Below, in pieces: positions 1 to 5,308 of a stretch of 5,308 nt of DNA (position 1 is the first letter of the stretch; each line of letters starts with the position of its first letter). The position numbers were made by a program, and so were the translations under genes. The DNA comes from an uncultured Pseudomonadota bacterium (GTDB lineage: Bacteria; Pseudomonadota; Gammaproteobacteria; Methylococcales; Methylomonadaceae). The notes below the pieces were generated by a model. That model was given only the letters and a program-made list of their open reading frames with translations. It did not search any database and had not been told where the DNA came from. The stretch is taken from assembly GCA_903931355.1 (NCBI GenBank), contig CAIZCB010000502.1:1-5308 (forward strand), given 5' to 3'.

Positions 1-337
1 CAACCCGGGTGGTTTTAGGCTGGAATATCTAGCTTTAAGATCACAACCGAAATTAGCGCTAGCAAGTGTGTTAATTATCGCCGTCGCTTTTTTAGCGTCA
101 GGCATGATTGCCGAGCTGTGCTGGAATATCACTATCTTACTGTTTGTGCTTTATACCTTTATGGGCGCAGCAGTGTTGCATTGCACATTTGCAACGATGA
201 AAACCGGCCGTTTTATGGTGCCGTTTTTATACGCAACCGTGTTGATTATTCCGCATGTAATGGTGTTAGTAGCCTTGTTTGGGCTATTGGATACTTGGTT
301 GGACTTACGAAATAAACTCAAACCTAATGGGGCGTAA
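1..337 (+). CDS. DUF2232-like polytopic membrane protein, C-terminal part (5' end outside window)
   Basis: The reading frame is open from the first complete codon (position 2) to the TAA at 335-337, giving about 111 residues of a longer protein. The visible part begins NPGGFRLEY and then has three strongly hydrophobic stretches, roughly residues 20-42, 43-63 and 70-100. It ends in a short charged tail (LLDTWLDLRNKLKPNGA). An NPGGF-type motif before the last membrane helices, and a GLLDxWxDxR-like end, are what I recall for the DUF2232/YybS-like proteins encoded between rpsR and rplI in many gammaproteobacteria. Position directly upstream of rplI supports this. Its biochemical role is unknown; it should sit in the inner membrane. 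An internal TTG at 68 could be taken as a start, but the open frame and conserved-looking residues upstream argue that this is simply the 3' part of a bigger gene. Confidence 0.75.
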   Translation, partial: NPGGFRLEYLALRSQPKLALASVLIIAVAFLASGMIAELCWNITILLFVLYTFMGAAVLHCTFATMKTGRFMVPFLYATVLIIPHVMVLVALFGLLDTWLDLRNKLKPNGA

Positions 338-366
338 GCTCCTGATTTTTTCGACGATTAGTCGAT

Positions 367-372
367 AGAGGA
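367..372 (+). promoter_or_regulatory. Ribosome binding site of rplI
   Basis: AGAGGA lies 7 bases before the ATG at 380. It fixes the rplI start, which also matches the conserved MEVILLE N-terminus of L9. The 42-base gap after the upstream gene shows no terminator hairpin, so readthrough from the ribosomal operon is likely. Confidence 0.7.
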
Positions 373-379
373 TTTAAAA

Positions 380-826
380 ATGGAAGTTATTCTGCTAGAA
401 AAAATAGCTAACCTGGGTAATCTAGGGGACAAAGTAACGATCAAAAACGGTTACGGTAGAAACTATTTGATTCCACAAGGTAAAGCTGCTGCAGCGACAC
501 CTAAAAAAATCAGAGAATTTGAAGAACGTCGTGCCGAATTAGAAAAACAAGCGGCTGAAAAATTAGCTGCTGCAACAGCTCGTGGCGAAGCGTTAAGCAA
601 ATTGAACGTTGTGATTACCCACAAAACTGGCGACGAAGGTCGTTTGTTCGGTTCAGTTGGTACACACGCAATTGCTGATGCAATCACCGCAGCTGGTGTT
701 GCTGTTGCAAAACACGAAGTACGTTTGCCAAATGGCGCAATTCGTCAAATCGGCGAATACGACATTGCAATCAACTTGCACACTGATGTTGTTGTGACTT
801 TATCAATTAAAGTTGCTGCAGAGTAA
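380..826 (+). CDS. rplI: 50S ribosomal protein L9
   Basis: This 148-residue protein has the usual length of bacterial L9 (149 in E. coli). The N-terminal 23S rRNA-binding domain carries the L9 signature at residues 13-34: G13, G16, V19, G24-Y25, N28-Y29-L30 and G34. It is followed by an Ala/Glu/Lys-rich segment at about residues 41-75, which is the long connecting helix of L9. The C-terminal domain (about 80-148) includes GRLFGSVG and ends in a Val-rich beta strand. L9 binds 23S rRNA near the base of the L1 stalk and helps maintain reading-frame fidelity and ribosome spacing. The gene sits downstream of a DUF2232-like gene as in other gammaproteobacteria. Its stop codon is 6 bases from the next gene, so it is probably co-transcribed with hldD. 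Nothing is missing or truncated. Confidence 0.97.
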   Translation: MEVILLEKIANLGNLGDKVTIKNGYGRNYLIPQGKAAAATPKKIREFEERRAELEKQAAEKLAAATARGEALSKLNVVITHKTGDEGRLFGSVGTHAIADAITAAGVAVAKHEVRLPNGAIRQIGEYDIAINLHTDVVVTLSIKVAAE

Positions 827-832
827 TTAGCG

Positions 833-1777
833 ATGATTATCGTAACCGGCGGTGCTGGCTTTATTGGCAGCAATTTGGTTTTAGGACTCAATGCCCGCGG
901 TTACGATGATATTTTAGTAGTTGACCATTTAACCCAAGGGGTTAAATACCGCAATTTAGTCAACTGCAAAATTGCTGATTATTTGGATAGAAGCACCTTT
1001 CTGGAACGATTACAGCAAGGTGCCTTCAAACCTGAATCGATAGAAGCGATTTTCCATCAAGGCGCTTGTTCCACCACTACCGAGTGGGACGGCCGTTACA
1101 TGATGGACAACAATTATGAATACAGCAAAATCCTGTTTCATTATTGCCAAAGCCACAAAATCCCCTTCATTTACGCTTCAAGCGCCGCTGTTTACGGTGC
1201 TGATCTTAATTTTAAAGAGTCTTTACAATACGAAGGGCCTTTAAATGTTTACGGCTACTCTAAGTTTCAATTCGACCAATACATTCGCAGACATCAAGCC
1301 AACTTAACCGCGCCAGTGGTCGGTTTACGCTATTTCAATGTCTATGGCCCACATGAAGCCCACAAAGGCAGCATGGCCAGCGTTGCGTATCATTTAAACA
1401 ACCAAATCAAAGACTCCGACGAATTACGTTTATTTGAAGGTTGCGATGGTTATGGCAATGGTCAACAACTGCGTGACTTTATCTATGTCGGTGATGTGGT
1501 TGATATTAACTTATGGTTCTTAGACCATCCGCAGGTTTCCGGTATTTACAATACAGGCACTGGTCGTAGCCAAACCTTTAACGATGTCGCTAATGCAGTG
1601 ATTCGTTTTCATCAACGCGGTCAAATTCGTTACATTCCTTTCCCTGAGCACCTAAAAGGCTGCTATCAAAGCTTCACCGAAGCCAATCTGGATAATCTCC
1701 GCGCCACTGGTTGTGATCATCAATTCAAAACCGTTGAACAAGGCGTTCAGCTGTATATGGAGTGGTTAAACCCGTAA
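833..1777 (+). CDS. hldD: ADP-L-glycero-D-manno-heptose 6-epimerase
   Basis: HldD (also RfaD/WaaD) converts ADP-D-glycero-beta-D-manno-heptose to the L-glycero form. This is the last step in making the heptose donor for the LPS inner core, and it takes place in the cytoplasm. The 314-residue protein is an extended short-chain dehydrogenase. It has a Rossmann NADP-binding motif GGAGFIG (residues 6-12), then [11 protein letters not shown] (77-87) and ASSAAVYG (115-122). The catalytic YGYSK places Tyr140 and Lys144, and [15 protein letters not shown] (166-180) contains Lys178. Ser116, Tyr140, Lys144 and Lys178 fall at the same numbers as in E. coli HldD as I recall it, so the active site appears complete. 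One difference is a slightly longer Gly-rich loop at about 203-212 before RDFIYVGD. The start at 833 gives the canonical [11 protein letters not shown]-terminus. Only a weak AGAG (820-823), inside the end of rplI, precedes it, which fits translation coupled to rplI. Confidence 0.96.
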   Translation: MIIVTGGAGFIGSNLVLGLNARGYDDILVVDHLTQGVKYRNLVNCKIADYLDRSTFLERLQQGAFKPESIEAIFHQGACSTTTEWDGRYMMDNNYEYSKILFHYCQSHKIPFIYASSAAVYGADLNFKESLQYEGPLNVYGYSKFQFDQYIRRHQANLTAPVVGLRYFNVYGPHEAHKGSMASVAYHLNNQIKDSDELRLFEGCDGYGNGQQLRDFIYVGDVVDINLWFLDHPQVSGIYNTGTGRSQTFNDVANAVIRFHQRGQIRYIPFPEHLKGCYQSFTEANLDNLRATGCDHQFKTVEQGVQLYMEWLNP

Positions 1778-1843
1778 TTGTGATTTTATCTTAGTCTTGC
1801 TGTGGGATTTGGGCGTAAGCTTAATCCATTAACAAGATTAGCT

Positions 1844-1849
1844 AAGGAG
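1844..1849 (+). promoter_or_regulatory. Strong Shine-Dalgarno of ppsA
   Basis: AAGGAG lies 7 bases before the ATG at 1857, the best ribosome binding site in the window. It supports 1857 as the true ppsA start and argues against the TTG at 2045, which has no such site. Just upstream a small imperfect inverted repeat (1818-1826 with 1836-1843, one bulged base, 9-base loop) abuts the site. I cannot tell whether it regulates translation. I see no convincing promoter in the 79-base gap after hldD. Confidence 0.75.
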
Positions 1850-2065
1850 CGCATTTATGGCACAACACTACCAATACATTCGCTGGTTTAATCAATTAGG
1901 TATTAACGATATTCCTTTGGTGGGCGGCAAAAATGCCTCATTAGGTGAAATGTATCGGCAATTAGCTGACCAAGATGTCAAAGTGCCCAATGGTTTTGCG
2001 ATTACTGCCGAAGCCTACCGTTATCTGCTCAATCAAGCCCAAGCTTGGCCAAAATTGCATCAGCT

Positions 2066-2078
2066 TCTGGATATGTCG
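2066..2078 (+). other. Frameshift site in ppsA (one base missing relative to the family frame)
   Basis: Frame 1 matches the family up to HQLLD (codons ending at 2072), then gives MSMPITSPI and a stop at 2100-2102. The frame read from 2075 gives VDADNVTDLA, which aligns without a gap to the E. coli segment after ELLDKT. A single missing base between GAT (2070-2072) and GTC (2075) repairs the protein, for example loss of one T from a TT. No slippery X XXY YYZ heptamer in the correct phase is present here, which argues against programmed frameshifting. Confidence 0.88.
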
Positions 2079-2185
2079 ATGCCGATAACGTCACCGATTT
2101 AGCTCACAAAGCCCAGCAAGCCAGAGATTTAGTTTACAGCGCACCACTACCGAACGACCTGCAACAAGAAATCCTCAACGCCTTT

Positions 2186-2212
2186 CAACAACTGCAACAA
2201 CTGCAACAACAA
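2186..2212 (+). repeat. Tandem 9-bp repeat inside ppsA encoding Gln-Gln-Leu units
   Basis: The unit CAACAACTG occurs twice exactly (2186-2194 and 2195-2203) and a third time with CAA in place of the last CTG (2204-2212). In frame this gives QQL-QQL-QQQ in the linker just before the VAVRSSATAED motif. This linker is about four residues longer than in E. coli PpsA, so a small in-frame expansion is likely. Confidence 0.8.
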
Positions 2213-4276
2213 TATCCCGAAGATTTAACCGTTGCCGTCCGCAGTTCCGCCACTGCCGAAGATTTACCCACCGCCAGCTTTGCCGGTCAACAAGATACTT
2301 ATCTGAATATTCGCGGCGGTGAAGCATTGCTAGATGCTTGTAAACGCTGTTTTGCCAGCTTGTTTACCGACCGAGCAATTCATTACCGACTCGACCAAGG
2401 TTTTGATCATTTCAAAATCGGCTTGTCGATTGGGGTGATGAAAATGGTGCGTTCTGATTTAGCCGCCAGTGGCGTGATGTTTTCATTAGATACCGAATCG
2501 GGTTTTCAAGATGCAGTGTTTATCACTGGCGCTTACGGCTTAGGCGAAAACGTGGTGCAAGGCGCGGTTGATCCTGATGAGTTTTATGTTCACAAACCCA
2601 CCTTTGCTCAAGGTTATCGCAGCGTGTTACGTCGAACTTTAGGCGCTAAGAAAATCAAAATGATTTACAGCAAAGGCAATACCCGCGAAGCCACCCACAA
2701 TATCGCCACTGCGGAAACCGAACGCCGCCAATTCTGCATTAACGATCAAGAAGTATTAACCCTTGCCGATTATGCGTTAAAGATTGAAAAGCATTATGGA
2801 CGGCCTATGGATATGGAATGGGCTAAAGACGGTTTGGATGGTCAGCTTTACATTGTTCAAGCTCGCCCCGAAACCGTGGCTTCGCAGCAGCGGGCAGGGC
2901 AGGTGTTGGAGCAATATCAACTCCAGCAAACTGCGACTATTTTGGTCAAAGGTCATGCGGTCGGTAGCAAAATTGCGGTAGGCAAGGCGAGGGTGATTAA
3001 CAGCGTGGCTGAATTACATCAATTTCAAGCCGGTGAAGTGTTGGTTGCTGATATGACTACGCCGGATTGGGAGCCAGTGATGAAAACGGCGGCGGCGATT
3101 ATTACCAATCGCGGTGGTCGCACCTGTCATGCGGCGATTATTGCTCGTGAACTTGGCGTGCCAGCGGTGATCGGTTGTGAGAATGCTACCACCCAGATTG
3201 CAAACGCCGTTGATGTGACGGTGTCTTGTGCCGAAGGTGATGTCGGTAAAGTCTATCAAGGCCAATTGGCGTTTGAGATTAAACGTACCGATTTAAGCGA
3301 TTTCCAGCGCCCAAAAACCAAAATCATGTTGAATTTGGGTAATCCCGAATTGGCGTTTAAACATAGCTTTTTACCCAATGACGGTGTGGGTTTAGCGCGG
3401 ATGGAATTCATTATTACCGAATACATCAAAGCCCACCCAATGGCCCTGATTCATCCCGAAAAAGTCGCCGATAGCCATGAGTTAGCGCAAATAAAAGCCT
3501 TAACCAAAGGCTATAGCCAGCCACAAGAATTTTTTATCCAACGCTTAGCTGAAGGTGTTGCCACTATCGCCGCCGGTTTTTACCCCAAACCGGTGGTGGT
3601 GCGAATGTCGGATTTCAAAACCAATGAATACGCGACTTTGCTGGGTGGTCGCTGGTTCGAGCAACAAGAAGCTAATCCTATGATCGGTTTTCGCGGTGCC
3701 TCACGCTACACCCATCCTGCTTATGCCGAGGGTTTTGCCTTGGAATGTGCCGCTATGAAGCGAGTCAGGGAGCAAATGGGCTTCACCAATGTGATTTTAA
3801 TGATTCCTTTCTGCCGTCGAGTGCAAGAAGCGGTGAAGGTATTGGATTACATGGCGCAATTAGGTTTAAAGCGTGGTAATAATGGTTTGGAGATTTATGT
3901 GATGTGCGAGATTCCCAATAACGTGATTCAAATTGATGCTTTTTCCCAGCATTTTGATGGTTTTTCGATAGGTTCCAATGATTTAACTCAGCTGACATTA
4001 GGGGTTGATAGGGACTCGGAAATTCTCGCCGAAGACTTTGATGAACGTGATCTTGGCGTTAAAACCATGATCAAAATGGCGGTCGATGGCGCACGGCGTA
4101 ATGGCAAACATTCCGGTTTATGTGGTCAAGCGCCATCGGATTATCCTGAAATGGCGGAATACTTAGTTGAGATTGGCATAGACTCGATGAGTCTTAATCC
4201 CGACACGGTATTACAAACCACGCAACGAATCTTGGCCTTGGAAAAGCAATTAGGCCGTTAATTGGCCGCTTGTCTG

Positions 4277-4306
4277 TTGTTCATTGGCGCTTGCATCGCG
4301 TAAAAT
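4277..4306 (+). promoter_or_regulatory. Possible sigma-70 promoter for the 4340 gene
   Basis: TAAAAT at 4301-4306 matches the -10 consensus at five of six positions and lies 33 bases before the ATG at 4340. An 18-base spacer upstream is TTGTTC (4277-4282), which keeps only the TTG of the -35 consensus. The position in the gap after ppsA is sensible, but this is a weak sequence-only call. Confidence 0.3.
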
Positions 4307-4339
4307 CTCGTCCCTTAATTAAGCCCGTGGAGCAAGCAA

Positions 4340-4723
4340 ATGAAACCTTATTTATTTTTAGTATTAATGGCCTTTTCAAGTTGGACAATGGCGGAAGAAG
4401 CTAAAGAAGAATGGAATGAAACCAGCTTAAGTGACGAAACCATCCAAAAAATTCAACAAGCGCAGTTTACCTATAAAAAATGTGTGATGGATGCAATGGC
4501 TAAACCGGATTACGCCAAGCTCGAAAGTCGCAATGCCACTGATGTGGTGATTAGAGAATGTGAGCCAGTATTGGCTGATATGCGCAAAGTTTATACCGAT
4601 GTTCAAGTGCCGGCAGTGATCGCCGACCGTCATTTGAAAAAACTCAGAATCCAAGTGACACGTAAAGTGCTACAAGAATTTATGTACGCCGAAGCCGCAA
4701 AAAGAGCCGGTGCACAACCTTAA
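4340..4723 (+). CDS. Small secreted (periplasmic) protein of unknown function with two cysteines
   Basis: I do not recognise the family. The 127-residue product starts with a clear Sec signal peptide: MKPY, a hydrophobic core (residues 5-15), and a likely cleavage after T-M-A at residue 18, followed by an acidic stretch (EEAKEEWNE). There is no lipobox cysteine, so it should be soluble in the periplasm or exported. The mature part is about 109 residues, apparently all helical and highly charged. It has just two cysteines, Cys48 (KKCVMDAM) and Cys74 (IRECEPVL), 26 residues apart, which could form a disulfide joining two helices. No metal or haem motif such as CxxCH is present. A Shine-Dalgarno GGAG (4329-4332), 7 bases before the ATG, supports the start. 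The gene is 78 bases after ppsA and appears to be its own transcription unit. Confidence 0.8.
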   Translation: MKPYLFLVLMAFSSWTMAEEAKEEWNETSLSDETIQKIQQAQFTYKKCVMDAMAKPDYAKLESRNATDVVIRECEPVLADMRKVYTDVQVPAVIADRHLKKLRIQVTRKVLQEFMYAEAAKRAGAQP

Positions 4724-4762
4724 TTAATCCGCAATATTCCTGCGTCAGCGCACGGTCTTAGG

Positions 4763-4822
4763 TTAAGAAATTTTCGTTGGCTGAGCGAAGCCTTTTTCGG
4801 CTTTGCTCAGCCAACGGCTTAA
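4763..4822. repeat. Long palindromic hairpin with TTAAG/CTTAA ends
   Basis: Arms 4775-4786 and 4805-4816 are exact 12-bp complements (CGTTGGCTGAGC). Pairing continues inward, with one G-T wobble, to an 18-bp stem around a six-base loop (4793-4798). Short outer arms TTAAG (4763-4767) and CTTAA (4818-4822) are also complementary. It lies about 50 bases after the stop of the 4340 gene and could slow transcription, but there is no T-run after the stem, so it is better read as a dispersed palindromic repeat than as an intrinsic terminator. Confidence 0.75.
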
Positions 4823-4914
4823 TTTAATCGCAGGGCAATCCACGCCTTAGTTTGTTCGTGTTAAACATTTGAATAAAAGTGAATAGGTCATGTGAAATTA
4901 AAATTTTGATTGTC

Positions 4915-4924
4915 TGGCAAGCAA
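4915..4924 (+). repeat. 10-bp direct repeat, left copy, flanking the REP-like pair
   Basis: TGGCAAGCAA occurs here and again at 5039-5048, exactly enclosing the 114 bases that hold the two palindromes. It may be a target-site duplication, although GCAAGCAA also occurs before the 4340 gene, so chance is possible. Confidence 0.5.
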
Positions 4925-4929
4925 ATTAA

Positions 4930-4976
4930 GGCTTTCCCGTTCGTCCTGAGCTTGTCGAAGGATGAACGGGAAAGCC
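4930..4976 (+). repeat. REP-like palindrome, copy A
   Basis: Left arm 4930-4947 pairs with right arm 4959-4976 over 18 bp with one G-T wobble (4943 with 4963), leaving an 11-base loop. The core CTGAGCTTGTCGAAG (4946-4960) resembles the CTTCGACAAGCTCAG palindromes I recall as dispersed repeats in many bacterial genomes. It recurs inverted in copy B. Confidence 0.8.
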
Positions 4977-4994
4977 GAGTCGGTCGCCCCCCCG

Positions 4995-5027
4995 CCGCTC
5001 ATGCTTCGACAAGCTCAGCACGAACGG
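4995..5027 (-). repeat. REP-like palindrome, copy B (opposite orientation to A)
   Basis: Read on the - strand, this 33-base unit matches 4937-4969 of copy A at 30 of 33 positions, and the 15-bp core is identical. On the - strand the outer arms pair fully, allowing two G-T wobbles. On the + strand those two positions are C/A mismatches. This suggests that the element folds in its own orientation. Confidence 0.78.
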
Positions 5028-5038
5028 CTTAAGTGAAG

Positions 5039-5048
5039 TGGCAAGCAA
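5039..5048 (+). repeat. 10-bp direct repeat, right copy, flanking the REP-like pair
   Basis: This is the exact second copy of TGGCAAGCAA (see 4915-4924). The match stops at exactly 10 bases on both sides. Confidence 0.5.
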
Positions 5049-5069
5049 GATTTCTGGGCCGGATTCCTG

Positions 5070-5134
5070 TTACTTTTGTTTAACTATTTAATGTCATCCG
5101 CTTAATGCCAGATTACTTTGGTTCAACTACTTAA
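5070..5134 (+). repeat. 22-bp imperfect direct repeat, 43-bp period
   Basis: Positions 5070-5091 and 5113-5134 agree at 19 of 22 bases. The mismatches are T5077/G5120, T5081/C5124 and T5087/C5130. The shared pattern is TTACTTT-GTT-AACTA-TTAA. The copies end 52 and 9 bases before the ATG at 5144. The 43-bp period is about four helical turns, which would put both copies on the same face of the DNA, as for paired binding sites of a regulator. This is an inference only. Confidence 0.7.
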
Positions 5135-5143
5135 AAAATACTC

Positions 5144-5308
5144 ATGAATTCATACAATATCGATTTAGCCTTACGCCCAACGACTTTTGATCTTTGGCAT
5201 CTTTGTTTAGCCGGTACCGTGGTGGTATTGGTCTTATTGTTGCTGATTAGCTGGATTTCATTATTTATCGTCAGTCGCCGTTGTAAAAAAGTCGCGGCGA
5301 TTCAACCG
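5144..5308 (+). CDS. Start of a membrane-anchored protein of unknown function (3' end outside window)
   Basis: A frame is open from ATG 5144 to the last base of the window, giving 55 residues. A short polar N-terminus (MNSYNIDLALRPTTFDLWH) is followed by one very hydrophobic segment at about residues 20-43 (AGTVVVLVLLLLISWISLFI). Then comes a positively charged patch (SRRCKK), which predicts a single membrane helix with the following part in the cytoplasm. An in-frame TAA at 5132-5134 limits the start to this ATG or a later one. No clear Shine-Dalgarno precedes it, only an A-rich run. The family cannot be told from so little sequence. The gap of 420 bases and the direct repeats before it suggest that it begins a new transcription unit. 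Confidence 0.6.
   Translation, partial: MNSYNIDLALRPTTFDLWHLCLAGTVVVLVLLLLISWISLFIVSRRCKKVAAIQP

Larger units (their letters stand above)
1857..4261 (+). pseudogene. ppsA: Phosphoenolpyruvate synthase, full length but interrupted by one frameshift near 2072
   Basis: PpsA makes PEP from pyruvate and ATP, giving AMP and phosphate, for gluconeogenesis in the cytoplasm. The sequence reads in one frame from ATG 1857 (stop at 2100-2102) and in the -1 frame from about 2073 to TAA 4261. Joined, with one base restored, it encodes about 801 residues, close to E. coli PpsA (792). The first frame holds the ATP-grasp N-terminus, GGKNASLGEM at residues 23-32, and runs to HQLLD (residue 72). The second resumes with DADNVTDLA and carries RSSATAED (129-136) and SFAGQQDT (141-148). 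It also has the phosphohistidine site GGRTCHAA (His425; His421 in E. coli) and, in the PEP/pyruvate domain, GFRG (611-614), MCEIP (683-687), GSNDLTQL (706-713) and CGQAPSD with catalytic Cys756. All other catalytic motifs are intact, so the lesion is recent or is a sequence error. Neither piece alone should be active: the downstream piece lacks the GGKNAS nucleotide-binding segment. Confidence 0.93.
4724..5143. other. Gene-free intergenic region (420 bases) rich in palindromes and repeats
   Basis: No credible coding frame was found here on either strand. It contains, in order, a long hairpin (4763-4822), an AT-rich stretch with nothing recognisable (about 4833-4914), an inverted pair of REP-like palindromes bracketed by a 10-bp direct repeat (4915-5048), and a 22-bp imperfect direct repeat (5070-5134) next to the following gene. 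No tRNA or rRNA sequence is seen. Confidence 0.75.

Noticed and set aside
463..687. Minus-strand open frame inside rplI
   Set aside because: It is fully antisense to a certain ribosomal protein gene, with no ribosome binding site or recognisable product.
330..1821. GGGCGTAAGCT at 330-340 and again at 1811-1821
   Set aside because: One copy spans a stop codon and the other lies in an unrelated leader, with no shared structure around them; likely chance.
2049..2078. Programmed -1 frameshift in ppsA
   Set aside because: The only A-run (2051-2054) lies before residues HQLLD, which still match the family in the first frame. There is no X XXY YYZ slippery heptamer at the junction and no known recoding in this family.
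3014..3998. Minus-strand open frames inside ppsA (3014-3265 and 3783-3998)
   Set aside because: Both lie antisense to conserved PpsA domains and have composition typical of reverse-strand shadows, with no family resemblance.
2045..4261. A separate gene starting at TTG 2045
   Set aside because: It lacks the first ~70 residues of PpsA including GGKNASLGEM and has no ribosome binding site, while the missing part is encoded directly upstream in another frame behind a strong Shine-Dalgarno. It is one frameshifted gene.
4427..4654. Minus-strand open frame inside the secreted-protein gene
   Set aside because: The plus strand has a signal peptide and a good ribosome binding site; the antisense frame has neither.
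4313..4727. CCTTAATTAA on both sides of the secreted-protein gene (4313-4322 and 4718-4727) as insertion scars
   Set aside because: The right copy includes the stop codon, and the word is a simple AT-rich palindrome, so coincidence is the easier explanation.
4775..4825. Intrinsic terminator after the secreted-protein gene
   Set aside because: The stem is long enough, but the bases after it (GGCTTAATTT) do not form a T-run, and the sequence looks like the nearby dispersed palindromes.
4987..4993. Run of seven C between the two REP-like palindromes
   Set aside because: A short homopolymer in non-coding DNA; it may be unstable or miscounted, but no function can be supported.
4915..5134. CRISPR array
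   Set aside because: Repeats are two-copy only, palindromic or of different families, and there are no regular spacers or cas genes.

Overview
The window looks like a chromosomal segment of a Gram-negative gammaproteobacterium. The evidence is the order DUF2232-like membrane protein then ribosomal protein L9, which is the usual gammaproteobacterial rpsF-rpsR locus, together with an LPS core heptose gene (hldD). The moderately AT-rich coding style and the mix of genes would fit a Methylococcales-type methanotroph, but that assignment is from memory and tentative.

Layout, all genes on the + strand: (1) positions 1-337, the C-terminal part of a polytopic membrane protein; (2) 380-826, rplI (L9); (3) 833-1777, hldD, only 6 bases after rplI and probably co-transcribed with it; (4) 1857-4261, ppsA (phosphoenolpyruvate synthase), full length but broken by a single-base frameshift near 2072; (5) 4340-4723, a small secreted protein of unknown function with two cysteines; (6) 4724-5143, a 420-base gene-free stretch rich in repeats; (7) 5144-5308, the start of a protein with one membrane segment, cut by the window end.

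The genes are mostly housekeeping: translation, LPS inner-core heptose synthesis and gluconeogenic PEP formation. No defence system, mobile-element gene, CRISPR array or biosynthetic cluster is visible. The unusual material is in two places. The first is the ppsA frameshift, which is either a real lesion or a one-base sequence error. The second is the 4724-5143 intergenic region. It holds a long hairpin, an inverted pair of REP-like palindromes whose differences preserve the stem when folded on one strand, a 10-bp direct repeat bracketing that pair, and a separate 22-bp imperfect direct repeat with a 43-bp period upstream of the last gene.
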